The notes below the pieces were generated by a model, which was not told the origin of the DNA, did not search any database, and saw nothing but the letters and a program-made list of their open reading frames with translations. The position numbers and the translations under genes were made by a program. DNA of 64,000 bases from assembly GCF_030463535.1 (NCBI RefSeq), contig NC_132899.1, forward strand, positions 15,595,490 to 15,659,489, in the 5' to 3' direction. Position 1 is the first letter of the stretch. The number at the start of each line of letters is the position of its first letter. The DNA comes from Salminus brasiliensis (Eukaryota > Chordata > Actinopteri > Characiformes > Bryconidae). Shown here in pieces: positions 27,101 to 38,420 of the stretch.

Positions 27101-27500
27101 GTACTATTGAGTTGCTATGTTTTGGCCACTTTGTCTTGTCCTGCACCCTAGCCCCAGTGTGCAGGGAGCAGACAGTCTGCAGGTGTGTCTGTGCATATGG
27201 AGCCAAACTCATCAGCCTAGCAGGCTGCCATCTGGCCAGTATAAAAAAAGAGCTTCCTCAGGCTTTATGATCATTAAACCTGTCCACTTCTCAATTTTGT
27301 TGGTCATTCTGATCTCACTTCTCAGTCCTCATTAAAAAGAGAGCATCAACTCTATATTGTCTATCACTTAATGAGTTGCATACAATTAATTTCACCTGTT
27401 TAACGAAGCTGTCAATAGTTTTAAAGGTACAATTTCTGGAAAGAAGAATTATTGTGTATCCCCGCAATCCAATACTTCTTGATTTCAGGCAAAACATGTA
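24160..27500. other. rab40b 3' UTR and intergenic DNA, no gene seen
   Basis: The first part is rab40b 3' UTR. Beyond about 25 kb I find only AT-rich unique sequence and short chance frames on both strands. Confidence 0.45.
24961..24966 (+). terminator. possible rab40b polyadenylation signal AATAAA
   Basis: The first perfect AATAAA after the stop codon, about 800 nt downstream. An ATTAAA at 24830 and another AATAAA at 25566 are alternatives. Confidence 0.3.
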
Positions 27501-27819
27501 TTAAACACTTTCAAGGACGATGTGTGTTAGCTTCCCCCAGTGCCCTTGTACAGGATGTTCATTGTCTCAGAGAACATTTTTTCCTCATGTTAGTCTCTAA
27601 GGGCTAATGTTTCAGGTTGACCTCCCTCAAAACCCTAAGCATCTCCTTCACACTCCATAGACTGATTTACTGGATTAACTCTGTTTTATGAAGTGAGAAC
27701 ACACACACACACATTTTAACACAATGGTACTACAAGGGTCAAAAGTAGTCTTGGTACACTCTTAGTAAAATGCACTTCTTTATTTCTTTGTAAAGTTAAA
27801 CTTCTCATTTATTATTTCA

Positions 27820-28595
27820 TAACTATCAGAAAAGCAACAACCAGTAATAATGACTAGTATTACAAAAACAGAAACTTAACAGGGTCTCAGTAATTACCTG
27901 AAAATGTATGGAGCATTATAATGCTGCTTTAAGCTGCATTATGGAGAACTGGTATTTCTTGCTCCGGACCCCCCCTCCCCCCCATTGTTGAAGAAGTGGA
28001 ATGTTTTCATGCATTTCAGATATGATTTTTATTTAATATTTAAGATGCACATGGACATGGTAGAGTCACATTACACGTTTATATATTTAGTTCTAGTGAG
28101 CATTTTTCTACTCGCTTCTCCAGAGTTACATAGTGCAATTAGCAGTGTGCCGAGCCCAGATTAGCAGCAATAGAGACACTATTCTCCCTATCACAAGTTA
28201 TCAGATCATCACACACACACATCATCATAATGATTCAACAGCCATCATTTTAGGGTAACCATACTATGTAATGTTGCTTTAAAAAATTTTAAAGTTAAAA
28301 ATTTAGTGAGACAACAGTGTTCCTTTCCTTAATGTAGGTAAGAATTTGGTATGATATTTAACTTAGCATTTTACAATGATGACTAGTATAACGCAACCAG
28401 TAATGACGATAACTAGTATTGCAAAAATGGAAACTTAAAAACAGAAAATTATCCTAGTAATAAACTTAAAACTTAAGTTTAAAAATTAAGACGAGTAAAA
28501 GTATTCCGATATTAGTGGGACAGTTGTGTCTCTGTCCTTTATGTAGGTTAGTATTTACTGTGATATTTAGCTCAGTATTTTGTTGCACACCCTTT
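27820..28595. repeat. diverged local duplications
   Basis: Two pairs of related blocks: 27835-27880 with 28393-28440 (CAACCAGTAATAATGACTAG against CAACCAGTAATGACGATAAC), and 28300-28390 with 28505-28585 (sharing words such as TTAATGTAGGTAAGAAT / TTTATGTAGGTTAGTAT and GATATTTA). They look like pieces of one repeat family inserted or duplicated here. Confidence 0.6.
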
Positions 28596-28660
28596 CTTGC
28601 CAACAGCTTGAAATCTTCTAGGCATGGAGTGCATGGGATTAACACATCTGATGCTCAGCC

Positions 28661-28724
28661 AGGTTTGTTGGATTTCTTGGCCAGATTGTCACAGGTTTGT
28701 TTGATTTCTTGGCCAGATTGTCAA
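28661..28724. repeat. 32-bp tandem duplication
   Basis: Two adjacent 32-nt units each begin AGGTTTGTTGGATTTCTTGG (second copy TTTGTTTG) and end GGCCAGATTGTCA. They differ at two positions, implying a recent tandem duplication inside a transposon-like sequence. Confidence 0.9.
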
Positions 28725-29647
28725 CACTTCCCATCTCCTTCCACAAATTCATTTCACATTCAATTTCTTTAATTGTCAGTATAATATTTCTTCTTGGGAT
28801 GTTGAACATGTCAACACGATTACCATAATACATTAACCAATTAAATCATTATTTAAAAAACAAAAACAAATGGTGATAGTTACCCCTGTGCTACTTTCAA
28901 GACACATATTTAACAAACATTCTGTGTTAAGAAGCCCTGATAATAAAATAGCACACAGTCACTTCAGCGATAGATGACTCCAGAACATTTAAACCAAAGT
29001 TCAGAGTCTGATTTTCCTCCACCTTCATCCAGTATTACCACTTAGCAGAGGAACGCACCTACCACAGATGTATCACACTGGAGGAGCAGCAGAAGTGCAA
29101 ACTGTCATATAGAAATGTGCCAAAAGCTGCACAGAGTGAGCAGTAAGCGACCCCTTGCACAGCCAGAAGAGGATTCACACCTTCACAGATAAACCCTTTC
29201 CTTTTTTCTAATGCTCCACCTCAGTAACATGCTCTCGAGCCATTTCTCTGAAGATCCTGAAAGTGCTTTATGAAGTCTAGAGTGTGAACAAGCAAAGGAG
29301 GACACTGAAAAGTGCCATCTTTAACATTATGGTGTATTTCTGAATAATTCATAGTAAGATCAGACAACCATAGAAATGAGGGGTGTATGTGAAAGCAAGC
29401 ATTTAATTCAGTGCTGGGTTCATTGCATTTTCTGTGGTTTATAGGCATGGCTTTCCTCTGTAGAATTACTTTTCAAAGGCTAGGTCTAGTATATTTGTAT
29501 GACCTGGTATGACCTCCCACTGGACACAGTCTTGCTGTAAACAGATGAGAAAAGTGGCAAGATTCCGTCATAGCTATTACTTGTGTTTTTTTTTTGTTTG
29601 TTTTTTTTTTACAGGATCATAATGTGTGTATTTGTATACTAAAAGCA

Positions 29648-29650
<3 letters not shown>

Positions 29651-29715
<65 letters not shown>
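29651..29715. repeat. (TA)n microsatellite
   Basis: A perfect TA run of about 65 nt, the longest in the window. Frames reading YIYIYI through it are artefacts. Confidence 0.98.
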
Positions 29716-29719
<4 letters not shown>

Positions 29720-30609
29720 TGGTAGGGGTACACTGCACACCACAGGGCCTAAATGGGACCCATGTGAGATTAAGGTGGGCTGTTTGGAAAGCCCAACTGG
29801 GTTCCAGTAAAAATACATGTACAAACTTACTTAGAGCCCACACCCATTTGGAACCCACCTAGCCCAAATTCCACTTCACATGAGCATGTTGGCTGGGATG
29901 GAAAAGCATGCTGACACAAAAAACAGGGATTGTCTCTTCTCACATGCAATAAATAAGACTATAATGCAGTTTTCCCACATTTCAGTGTGATATCAAGTTT
30001 ACCTTACAGTAGCTTTCTCAATTTCTAAATCAGTCAGAAATGGACAGTAAAAGGTCCTTTAAAAAGTCAATCCCAATTCACTGACCCACAGCTTGACACA
30101 CAACAGCTTCATGCCTTCAAAATGCAAGTCAATGTCATAGAGAAAATAAAATAAATTAACTAGTAAACAGAATCTCAACTGCACTCAGGTGTACACAAAA
30201 CACTCATTAAAGTCGACTGGCAGATAGCCTCGTATTGAGCTTGTAAAGAGTTTTCAATGGAAAATCATCATTAACTGTGTGATTTATTCAAAGTCTTTGG
30301 TGTGGCTTATATTTTCTGATCATTACGCTCCCAACTGAGTAATTGCAAACATTTGTGGCTTGCAGGTGACTTTCATCAGTCGAAACCAAGGCTCATCAGC
30401 ATTCTTCTAGATGTTCCTCCTGAGAATTAGACAGCAAAGTTAACCTTAATGCACTTCATTTCTTTATTTCCTACCATCTCTTACCAAAGGCTTGCTAATA
30501 ATAGCCAGCAGCCACAGCAGCAAACATTCAGAAATGTCACATTTCATAGATGAAAGATAAAAGGGTGGATTTATTTATATGCATGACAATATTTATATAT
30601 TTTAGTGCT

Positions 30610-30850
30610 GTTGCTATTTTTCGCTTTCACAGTCCATCTGATGCAGTCAGAGGCAGGCAGTCGTTGCCTTGGGCACGCTGGTCTTTGCCGCTCCGACACC
30701 TGACGGGCTGGCAGGCTCCACCTGAGCCCTGTGGGAACACCTGACCCCACTCGGCTTCTCCCACAGGCCTGACATGATACATGCAACAACCAGCTGCATC
30801 CGAGGGGGGCAAACTCTCACATCAATACCGACATGACAGTCCTGTCATGG
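30610..30850. other. isolated GC-rich block in the intergenic region
   Basis: About 240 nt of clearly raised GC content with several CpGs within AT-rich DNA. Open frames exist on both strands but none resembles a protein. It could be an enhancer, an unrecognised exon or the relic of an insertion. Confidence 0.3.
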
Positions 30851-32464
30851 CACATGGCCTTGCGACAGAATGAAGCAGGTTTCACCACTACAACTGGTCT
30901 GACTGTGGTAACGATTTAGACGAAGGTGGGTCGCAAAAGCCTAGATCACACATCTATTAAATCTAGTACCTAACAGCTGACCAGAATCAGGTGTATTTGA
31001 CCAGAAAAAAATGTGTTGGATACCAGCCTGGCAGGACTGGAATGGATGAGCCTTACTCTGGGATAAGACTTCATAACACCCTTTGAACATGGCTTCCTCT
31101 GTAAGAACGTCCATAATACATTTATTCAGCATGTATGCCATCTGAGATATACATGTGAAGCAGTATCGCTTGTCATTGCATAAAAGATGCCAATCATAAG
31201 CAGAGTTTACAGCATGACCAAACAAAAATGTTAAGTCCAAAGTAAAAATGCCTTGTCATGTAAAAAACAGGAAAGACATGTCACATAAGCTAAACACATC
31301 AATTATTGACTTAAACCATAAGAAGTGCAGCCATGTGTACTCTTTTATATGCAATGTGTCTGTCATTGTGTCGGCTTCATGCACGGTTTATGTCGTCTTG
31401 TACCAGAGCATGTATAAAGCGGCGAGACATTAGCTGCTGCACCTGTCAGCATGTCATCACCTGGTCTATTCAAAAATAGCTCAACTGTATTTTTAGCTTT
31501 GCTTAAAAGCTGCCGCGTGCACAAAGCACTTTAGACAATTTACAGACTTCCCTTTGAGCCGACGTAGAATGAAAGGAGACGGGAGCCCTTTAAAGTCTGC
31601 CCAAATGCAGGGTAGAAAAATGGAGGGAACAGAATAAGGATGAACAAAAAGAAAAACACATTTGTGAAGCATGAACGATGTGAGGAGTGGTGACAGTGTC
31701 TCACTGGCTTTTTCCTCCCAACGGGATGTACAGGAGTAAAAGACGTCATAGCATTAAGCACATTTATTTTAAAACATGTCAGCAACGAGACAAGCTAGAC
31801 AAGCGTCAAAACATATACCGGTGTTACACTTAAACACATACCAGTGCTCTGTAATATAATGACATATGCATTTTGAAACCTAATTCTGAAACGCTATTCT
31901 GGCTTAGACTAACTTATGTGAACTTCAGCTAAATATTTCTACAAAATAAATGGCCTACATATATTTAATTGACAGGATCTAGTAAGTCACTAAATGAATA
32001 TCCTATATTTTCTTCTATTAATTATTTTTTCTGTGAAATCCATTTATCCGGTTGAAGTGGTTTTACTCACCTAAAACATAAAATAAAAAACCTTTGTACA
32101 AATAGTAATGCAACTACTTTTTTGTATCCATCCCCTGACATACCTTTTATCGGAGTTGCTTGGAGTGTTCTTTTGTCTTCATGGTGTATTTGTAGCCAGA
32201 TTAATACTGATTAACCCGTGACCTTCCACACAGTTCTCTTTTTATTGCAATACCTTGGGACAGATTTACTCCACTGCACTCCAATGCAGTGATCTCCATT
32301 TCACGAACTGTGACTAGCACCAATTGCCTGGACCTCTGTTGAGGTCAGTCACGTATTTTACATGATACATTTTTATTTAATTGACATTTTTAGAAATGTG
32401 TTTTTTTTATTTGTCAAAAAAGTGTAGTTATATTGACAATGATTCCATTTATGAAAGCACTAAA

Positions 32465-32560
32465 AGGGGACATCATCAATGGGGATGAATACTTTTTATT
32501 GACAAGGGGGTGAATACTTTTGATAAAGTGGGGCCAAAAGCATTTTTACATTTTCCAACC
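32465..32560. repeat. transposon-end-like sequence (GGTGAATACTTTTG)
   Basis: The words GGGGATGAATACTTTTTATT and GGGGGTGAATACTTTTGATA repeat about 33 nt apart. Sequences of this form are common at the ends of fish Tc1-like elements. No transposase is recognised beside it. Confidence 0.4.
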
Positions 32561-33762
32561 CTTTCTATTTTCTACTATGAGTCCCAACTGCGTACTAATG
32601 ACTAATACTAACTAGTTGTTCAGTATGAGGCACACATAAATGTGTCAACGATGAGTATACTCAAATATCCAGGATGCATACTCAGAACCAATCAGGATTT
32701 GAGAGTGGTTACGATGGACACTATCCCACAATGCAATGTGAAATGGAAAGTGAGGAGCTACTCACATTTGAAACAATTATTAGAAAAAATGTACAGTGGC
32801 TACAGCAGCTGGAGAACTTGCAGTGAAAAAAACAGGAGATTATTAGCATCTATAGATATAGATATGGATATAGATAATATATTATTATATAACTATGTAT
32901 AATGTGTCTTCTAATTTTATCATTTAGTATGTTTTAGGTATTAATTTATCTTATTTTTCTTTGTTGATTTTTGTAGATGTATGTATATTTTCAAGCATGT
33001 TTAATACAAATCTCCTTCATTCATTTATAATATAATCTAAACTGTACATTTAACTTATGTATATGACTGTATATGTATATGTAAATAACTTGCAGTGACA
33101 TTTGTTGGACTAGCAATACCTCATTACTTCCTGTTAGTACAAAACGGGTTAGTATGTTAGTGTGTTAATCATTTGTAAACTAAACTGGCAAACTCTATTA
33201 AGATTAGTATATAATATAAACCTAGTATTATTGTGGGCAATTAGTATGCAATTTGAAACTTTGACAGTATTTCCATAGCACAGTATATCTTCAGTATATA
33301 TCTTCAAAATATATCTTCAAGTAATGTTCAGAACATGTCTGGAAACTTGAAAATTGGATATTTCAGGAGGAAAAAACTGAACTACATCTGTCATCAGCTT
33401 GAGACATCCAGGACCTCAAGAGCAGACAAAGTCAACAGGATAGAGGATGTTTTGGGGTGATGGGGAAGGATAGAAATAGATGAATTAGAGAAAATAACTC
33501 CACCAGAATGGAGGACCTGAGAGAAGCAGAAATGGTTGTCCTTCATACAAACTTTTTACAATGTGTGGCAGAGAAAGTAAAAGAAAAATGAGAAAATGTG
33601 ATTTTAAGATATTGAGAACAAGAAGGTGAGAGAGCTATGAGCAAAAACCAGATAAGAATGAATGAAAGATTCTGATATGGTCTGTACAGAGTGAAGGCTA
33701 TAGTAATGAGAGCAGTAAAGAATGGTTGATGGGGAGGAGCTGAGACATACAGTGTAGTAAGA

Positions 33763-33766
<4 letters not shown>

Positions 33767-33811
<45 letters not shown>
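33767..33811. repeat. (GA)n microsatellite
   Basis: A perfect GA run of about 45 nt upstream of the presumed grin2c first exon. Confidence 0.97.
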
Positions 33812-33814
<3 letters not shown>

Positions 33815-34458
33815 TAGTGAGGAGGGAGGGAGATATGTGAGGGAGGATAAATCCGTACAGCATCATGATTAGGGCTCAGAAGGCTTTGTGGTGCCATGGC
33901 ATGGAGAGCAGCATGCATGAGTGCACCTTTACATCTCTGACAGGCCACTGAAGCACGTCCACCACGGAAGCCGGACACATACAGAAAACTTCACAACCTG
34001 CTGCTTTGTTTATGGATTTCCACCGCTGCTTCTAGAACTGCTTCTGAGACTGAGCCACTGGAGTCATAGCTCTGGGGAAAGGTGCACCACAATGACTTTA
34101 GGACAAGATACAAGAAAATTTCTTGGATTTTCAGAAGAAATTACAAATTCATGGTAAACGAACAAAAGGTAAACTTGTTTATCCAAAAAAAACTTCACAA
34201 CCATCAGAACAGACAGCAGAATCTGCAGTGCAAGAGGTCAGGTTCTGGGTCTTCTCTCATTCTCATCATCTTTTTCAATCAGCTGCTGCATTTTTTTCTT
34301 TTTTCAGCCTCCTTGTCATTTTATCATTATTCCTCAATGTTCCTCAAGGCTGGACAAGTAGGTTGTTTGCAGTGAAGCAGATAGTGGCTATGGATTAAGA
34401 AGCTGATTGAAGATGAAGGTTTAACACGTGAGTTTACACACATTTTCTTTTCATATGC

Positions 34459-34489
34459 ACACACACACACACCGACACACACACACACA
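34459..34489. repeat. (CA)n microsatellite, interrupted
   Basis: A CA run of about 30 nt with a CCGA interruption. Confidence 0.9.
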
Positions 34490-34699
34490 AAATCATTCAA
34501 AACATACAGTATAGTAAAGTCCATACAGTGGCACACTTTTAGGCACACCATTCAACACCACCCCCCTATCTCTAGCATATAAACATTGTTCCAACGACTA
34601 CATTGTGATAATCAGGCTCGTGTAAGCTCTAAGAATACAATCTGACACACATTCACAAATTCAGTTTCACTCTCTTTCACACATACACGCTCATACACA

Positions 34700-35184
34700 C
34701 TTCTGGCAGGGAATTTCCATGCTCAGCTCTGCTCAGTTCCCCACCTGCACTCACACCTTTTCCCAGTCAGAAATCGCAGCTGCAATCCTCCAGATGCCTC
34801 GCACTGCCGTCACGAGGCAGTAAAGCTGCCAACAGCATCACTCCTTGTTTTGGGACACTTCTCTCACCTTCTCTCGTCCTTTTTTTCTCATCTGCCTACC
34901 ATCACCAGACGCGACCTGACCCTCCATGCCAAGGATGTAGGCATGCCAGTGGCATCACCCCTGCTATTCCACGAGCGCTAGACTCACACAAGTGCTGAGA
35001 GGAGGAGAAAGGGGAAGAGTGCTAAAGTAAGTGAGGCAGAGGGAGAGGGAGAGGGAGTGAGAGAGAGAGAGAGGCCAAAGGAGGAGGACACGAAGGAGGG
35101 GAGACGGAGAAAGGGGACAGCCGAGACGTGCAGTCAAAGAATGAACTGCTCGAGGTCAGGCTCGGATGCATCCAACCGGCACAG
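34700..35184 (+). promoter_or_regulatory. grin2c: presumed grin2c promoter and non-coding first exon
   Basis: GC content rises here, followed by a purine-rich stretch and a strong donor ACAG/GTAAGA at 35184/35185. The nearest plausible acceptor is CCCCCTAG before 45171, which opens the first coding exon of grin2c. The exon contains an ATG at 35141 whose frame would stop five codons short of the main start, a candidate upstream ORF. The start site is unknown and other leader exons may exist. Confidence 0.45.
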
Positions 35185-36182
35185 GTAAGAAAACTCTCTG
35201 ATTCTCTGTCTAGGACATGAAAACCAACGCAGCGACCCTAGCTCTTTATTTGGGATGGCCTGGCTGGATCCAATCTATTTCATTTGTCACTATTCTACCT
35301 GTTGTTTGCACAGAGAGAGAGAGATGTTATGATTTTTGGGTTTCACAGGAGACGCCTGCAGGGCTGAGCCTTTTGTGGTTAACAGGTGTGCTGCTGTCTG
35401 CCAGCTTGTAGTTCAATCAGTAATACCGTTCCTGAAAAGAGGGGAAAAGCAAATCAGTCTGTGGACTCTTAATTAAGCAGAATGTCGCTTACATGTGGTG
35501 TGTGATAGGCAATGATATTCACATTTAAACTCCAGACATGCTATTTGCAAGCAGTCAGTGCATGACCATTAATGTCAATGCCACTGATTTTGGGCTCTAC
35601 AGATACTTTGCTATTTGAGTGACAAATATCTGTCAATATTTAAACAGAGTCAGTCTTGTGTATCTGGAGCGTATCTTTTTGACTAAGGATTAGTTACAGT
35701 CAGAGAAAGTCCTGTGTGAAGGAATGCAATTAGAAAGAGGGAGGGGCAGCAGAGTGAGTGAGTTGGTTATGGCAAAAGCAGAGACATCATAACTATATTG
35801 GGCTTGTTTTGGGAAATATGTGCAAAGATTGTTCTGTAAACTCTTACTGTAAATATAGCAGAGAACCACAGACAGATGTAATGCAAGCCCACCCAAGAAA
35901 TGGCACTGACAACATTATAATAATCTAGTTTTTTTTAGCAAGCACGGAGGCTAACCTAGTAAATCAACCAAGGTCATAGGAGAGAAGAAGGAGAGTCTGC
36001 CAATTCACTCAGTGATTCCTCCAGATGTATTAATTTCTTAGGGAAAACCTGAGACCACATTAAATAATGGTTGCATTTACATACTGTATTTAAAGATGTG
36101 ACGCACAGTTGAATAGTGTGCATGCGCATCTCTAAACAAGTGAGAAGGTATATGAGTTTGTGCATGCATCCTGGTCATTTTG

Positions 36183-36185
<3 letters not shown>

Positions 36186-36215
<30 letters not shown>
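36186..36215. repeat. (TG)n microsatellite
   Basis: A perfect TG run of about 30 nt. Confidence 0.96.
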
Positions 36216-36217
<2 letters not shown>

Positions 36218-36604
36218 CACAGCAAGTCTTGAGTGTCAGGGGACCTTTATTTTCACCAGATGCCCCTCTCAGCTTTCCCCCAGAGGAGACGCAGCACAAT
36301 ATTATAATCAGTTAATGTCCACTCACAAATGTGTGGAGTGTGTGTAATGTATCATAGTTAGTGCCCGCTTACATGCTTACTGCCATACAGCTAATAAATG
36401 ATGATGACAACTGTAATACTAACACACAGGGTAGACTTGTTTATTCTCATTGCATAGGAATGTTATTATCCACTTGTCTAAGTGTGACTTTTTGAAGCAC
36501 CAAGTTGCCTGCATGCACTGGTTTTGCACTGGCTTTTAATGGCTAATTAAGGGGTCAAAGCATGGTGTTTTTTACTGGATGTGTTGTCTAAGCAGAGTCT
36601 TAGC

Positions 36605-36648
36605 CATTTAGACATTACATGTCATTTAGACATTACATGTCTAAATGG
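36605..36648. repeat. tandem 18-mer with hairpin
   Basis: CATTTAGACATTACATGT occurs twice in tandem (36605-36622, 36623-36640). The second copy continues into CTAAATG, forming an 11-bp perfect inverted repeat around a 3-nt loop. Confidence 0.9.
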
Positions 36649-37779
36649 AAAAAGGGTTCTGAAGTTGCTGTATGAGTGTGAATGAACTCACCTTGGATAG
36701 TTGTTAAAAATGTATACGTGAAAAGGAACAGCTTTTGGGCGGAATATTAAGGGACCAGAGTAAGTGTGACCTGTTTTTGAATGATGGAAGTGATCCAGAA
36801 ATGATTCTGGCACCATGGCAGTTCATGTAATAATGTCTGAATGTGTGGTATGTTTTGTGTACACATTTCAAAGGCTATGGTAAAGAACCTTGACCAACTT
36901 ATAGAAACAACAATTGCATCTATAGCAAGGGTGTGCAGTAGACTGATGTGTATGATGCCAGTAAGTGTGTAGCTGCTCAGTCTATGGCTAAAGCAACCAG
37001 TGACATCTGCATGGTGGTATTCTACCATGACCTTAGTGACCATGGCTTAAAAGGGGTCTTATCTCGATCTCTCTCCCTTTCAATGTGATTGCAGTCCAAT
37101 AGCATCCAGGACAGTTTATATCCCATGCCAAGCAGACCAATCAATCATACAAAACCACATTACATTTCACTGGGGACAGGCTTAACTCATGCAAAAATCA
37201 GCCTGATAAATACAGTCTTTGGCTGTATTTGTTTATGTGTCATGCACTTGGGGGAAATCATTAAAGAACAGCACTAAAACCCCAACTGTAATTCACTTTC
37301 ATTAAGCATTTCCCTATTGGAAACAGATGCATCCAACAGAACTGCGATGCTCAACGCAAAGAAGAGGCTAAATCTATCATTGCTCAACACTCTAGAAACA
37401 CATGTGCTGACAGACCCAGTGAGATGTTAATTTGGTGCTAATGTAACACATCATCTCTCTCAGCTCTACTTGTCTAACTCCATCTGGCCAGCACAAGAGA
37501 GACCACCAACTACTTTTTACTGCTCTGGTCAAGTTTGAAAAGTTTCGAAAATATGTCTGTGTAACCTATTGTTCCTTAAGGAATCTATTGCACACCTTGA
37601 TTCAGAAGTGGCACAGATTGTAATTTAGATTCTCCAACTTTGTAGAGTTGTTACAGTCTACAGAAGAGCTATGAATTACTAAAAGGTGGCAAAAGGGTAG
37701 TTAGGCTATGAGCAAATGTCTGCAGTGTAAAGGGTAAGCAGAAAATATTCACTTTCATGCGAGAGAGCTTTACTAATAT

Positions 37780-38420
37780 AATAATATTTTCTACAGTATT
37801 ATGTTAACACTCTTGTTTTGATTTAGACAAAACCTGTAGTTACTTCATGATTTTGGATTACTATAGTTACTATACTCTAGTTCACAACTCGAGTTTTACT
37901 CCCATTACTACACACTACAGGATTACTACAGGATTTCTAGTTTATTATAGTTAATATATTCCAGTTTAACCTCAGAATGTCTAGAAATAGTATAGTAACT
38001 GTAGTAACTATGCAATAGTTTACTATATAATGTATATATTTATTATTGTTACTATACTATATTTCACTTTAAGATTGTTTACTTTAAAAGTTTACTCTTA
38101 TTAAAGTTATTATACTATAGTTTACTATAGGATTTCTTACTATGAGTAGTTATTATACTCTATTGTACTAGAGAATTGATTTTTGTTTACTGTAGTTACT
38201 TTGCAGACGTTTAATATAGGATTTCCTACAACAGTTACTCTACTACAGTTTACTATAGGATTTCTATTTCACTGTAGTCACAATTCAATACAATATTATT
38301 TTATTTATATTTTACTGAAGTTGTTATACTCCATTTTTGTACTATAAGATTTCCATTTTACCAAAGCTACTACTATAGTTTATTATAAGACACTGTACTG
38401 TTAAAAATTGTTTTTTTAAT
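37780..38420. repeat. degenerate TACTATAG-rich repeat field
   Basis: About 640 nt built from diverged units resembling AGTTTACTATAGGATTTCTA with intervening TTACTATACTATAG. Recognisable copies start near 37915, 38110, 38210, 38250 and 38340. The core CTATAG is self-complementary, so the array can pair with itself. It looks like an old minisatellite or an array of repeat fragments. Confidence 0.65.

Noticed and set aside
29577-29862. Open frames of 61-93 codons on both strands rich in YIYIYI
   Set aside because: They are produced by reading through the TA microsatellite at 29651-29715 and have no protein-like sequence outside it. The same applies to frames at 357-882, 2475-2798 and 33543-33978.
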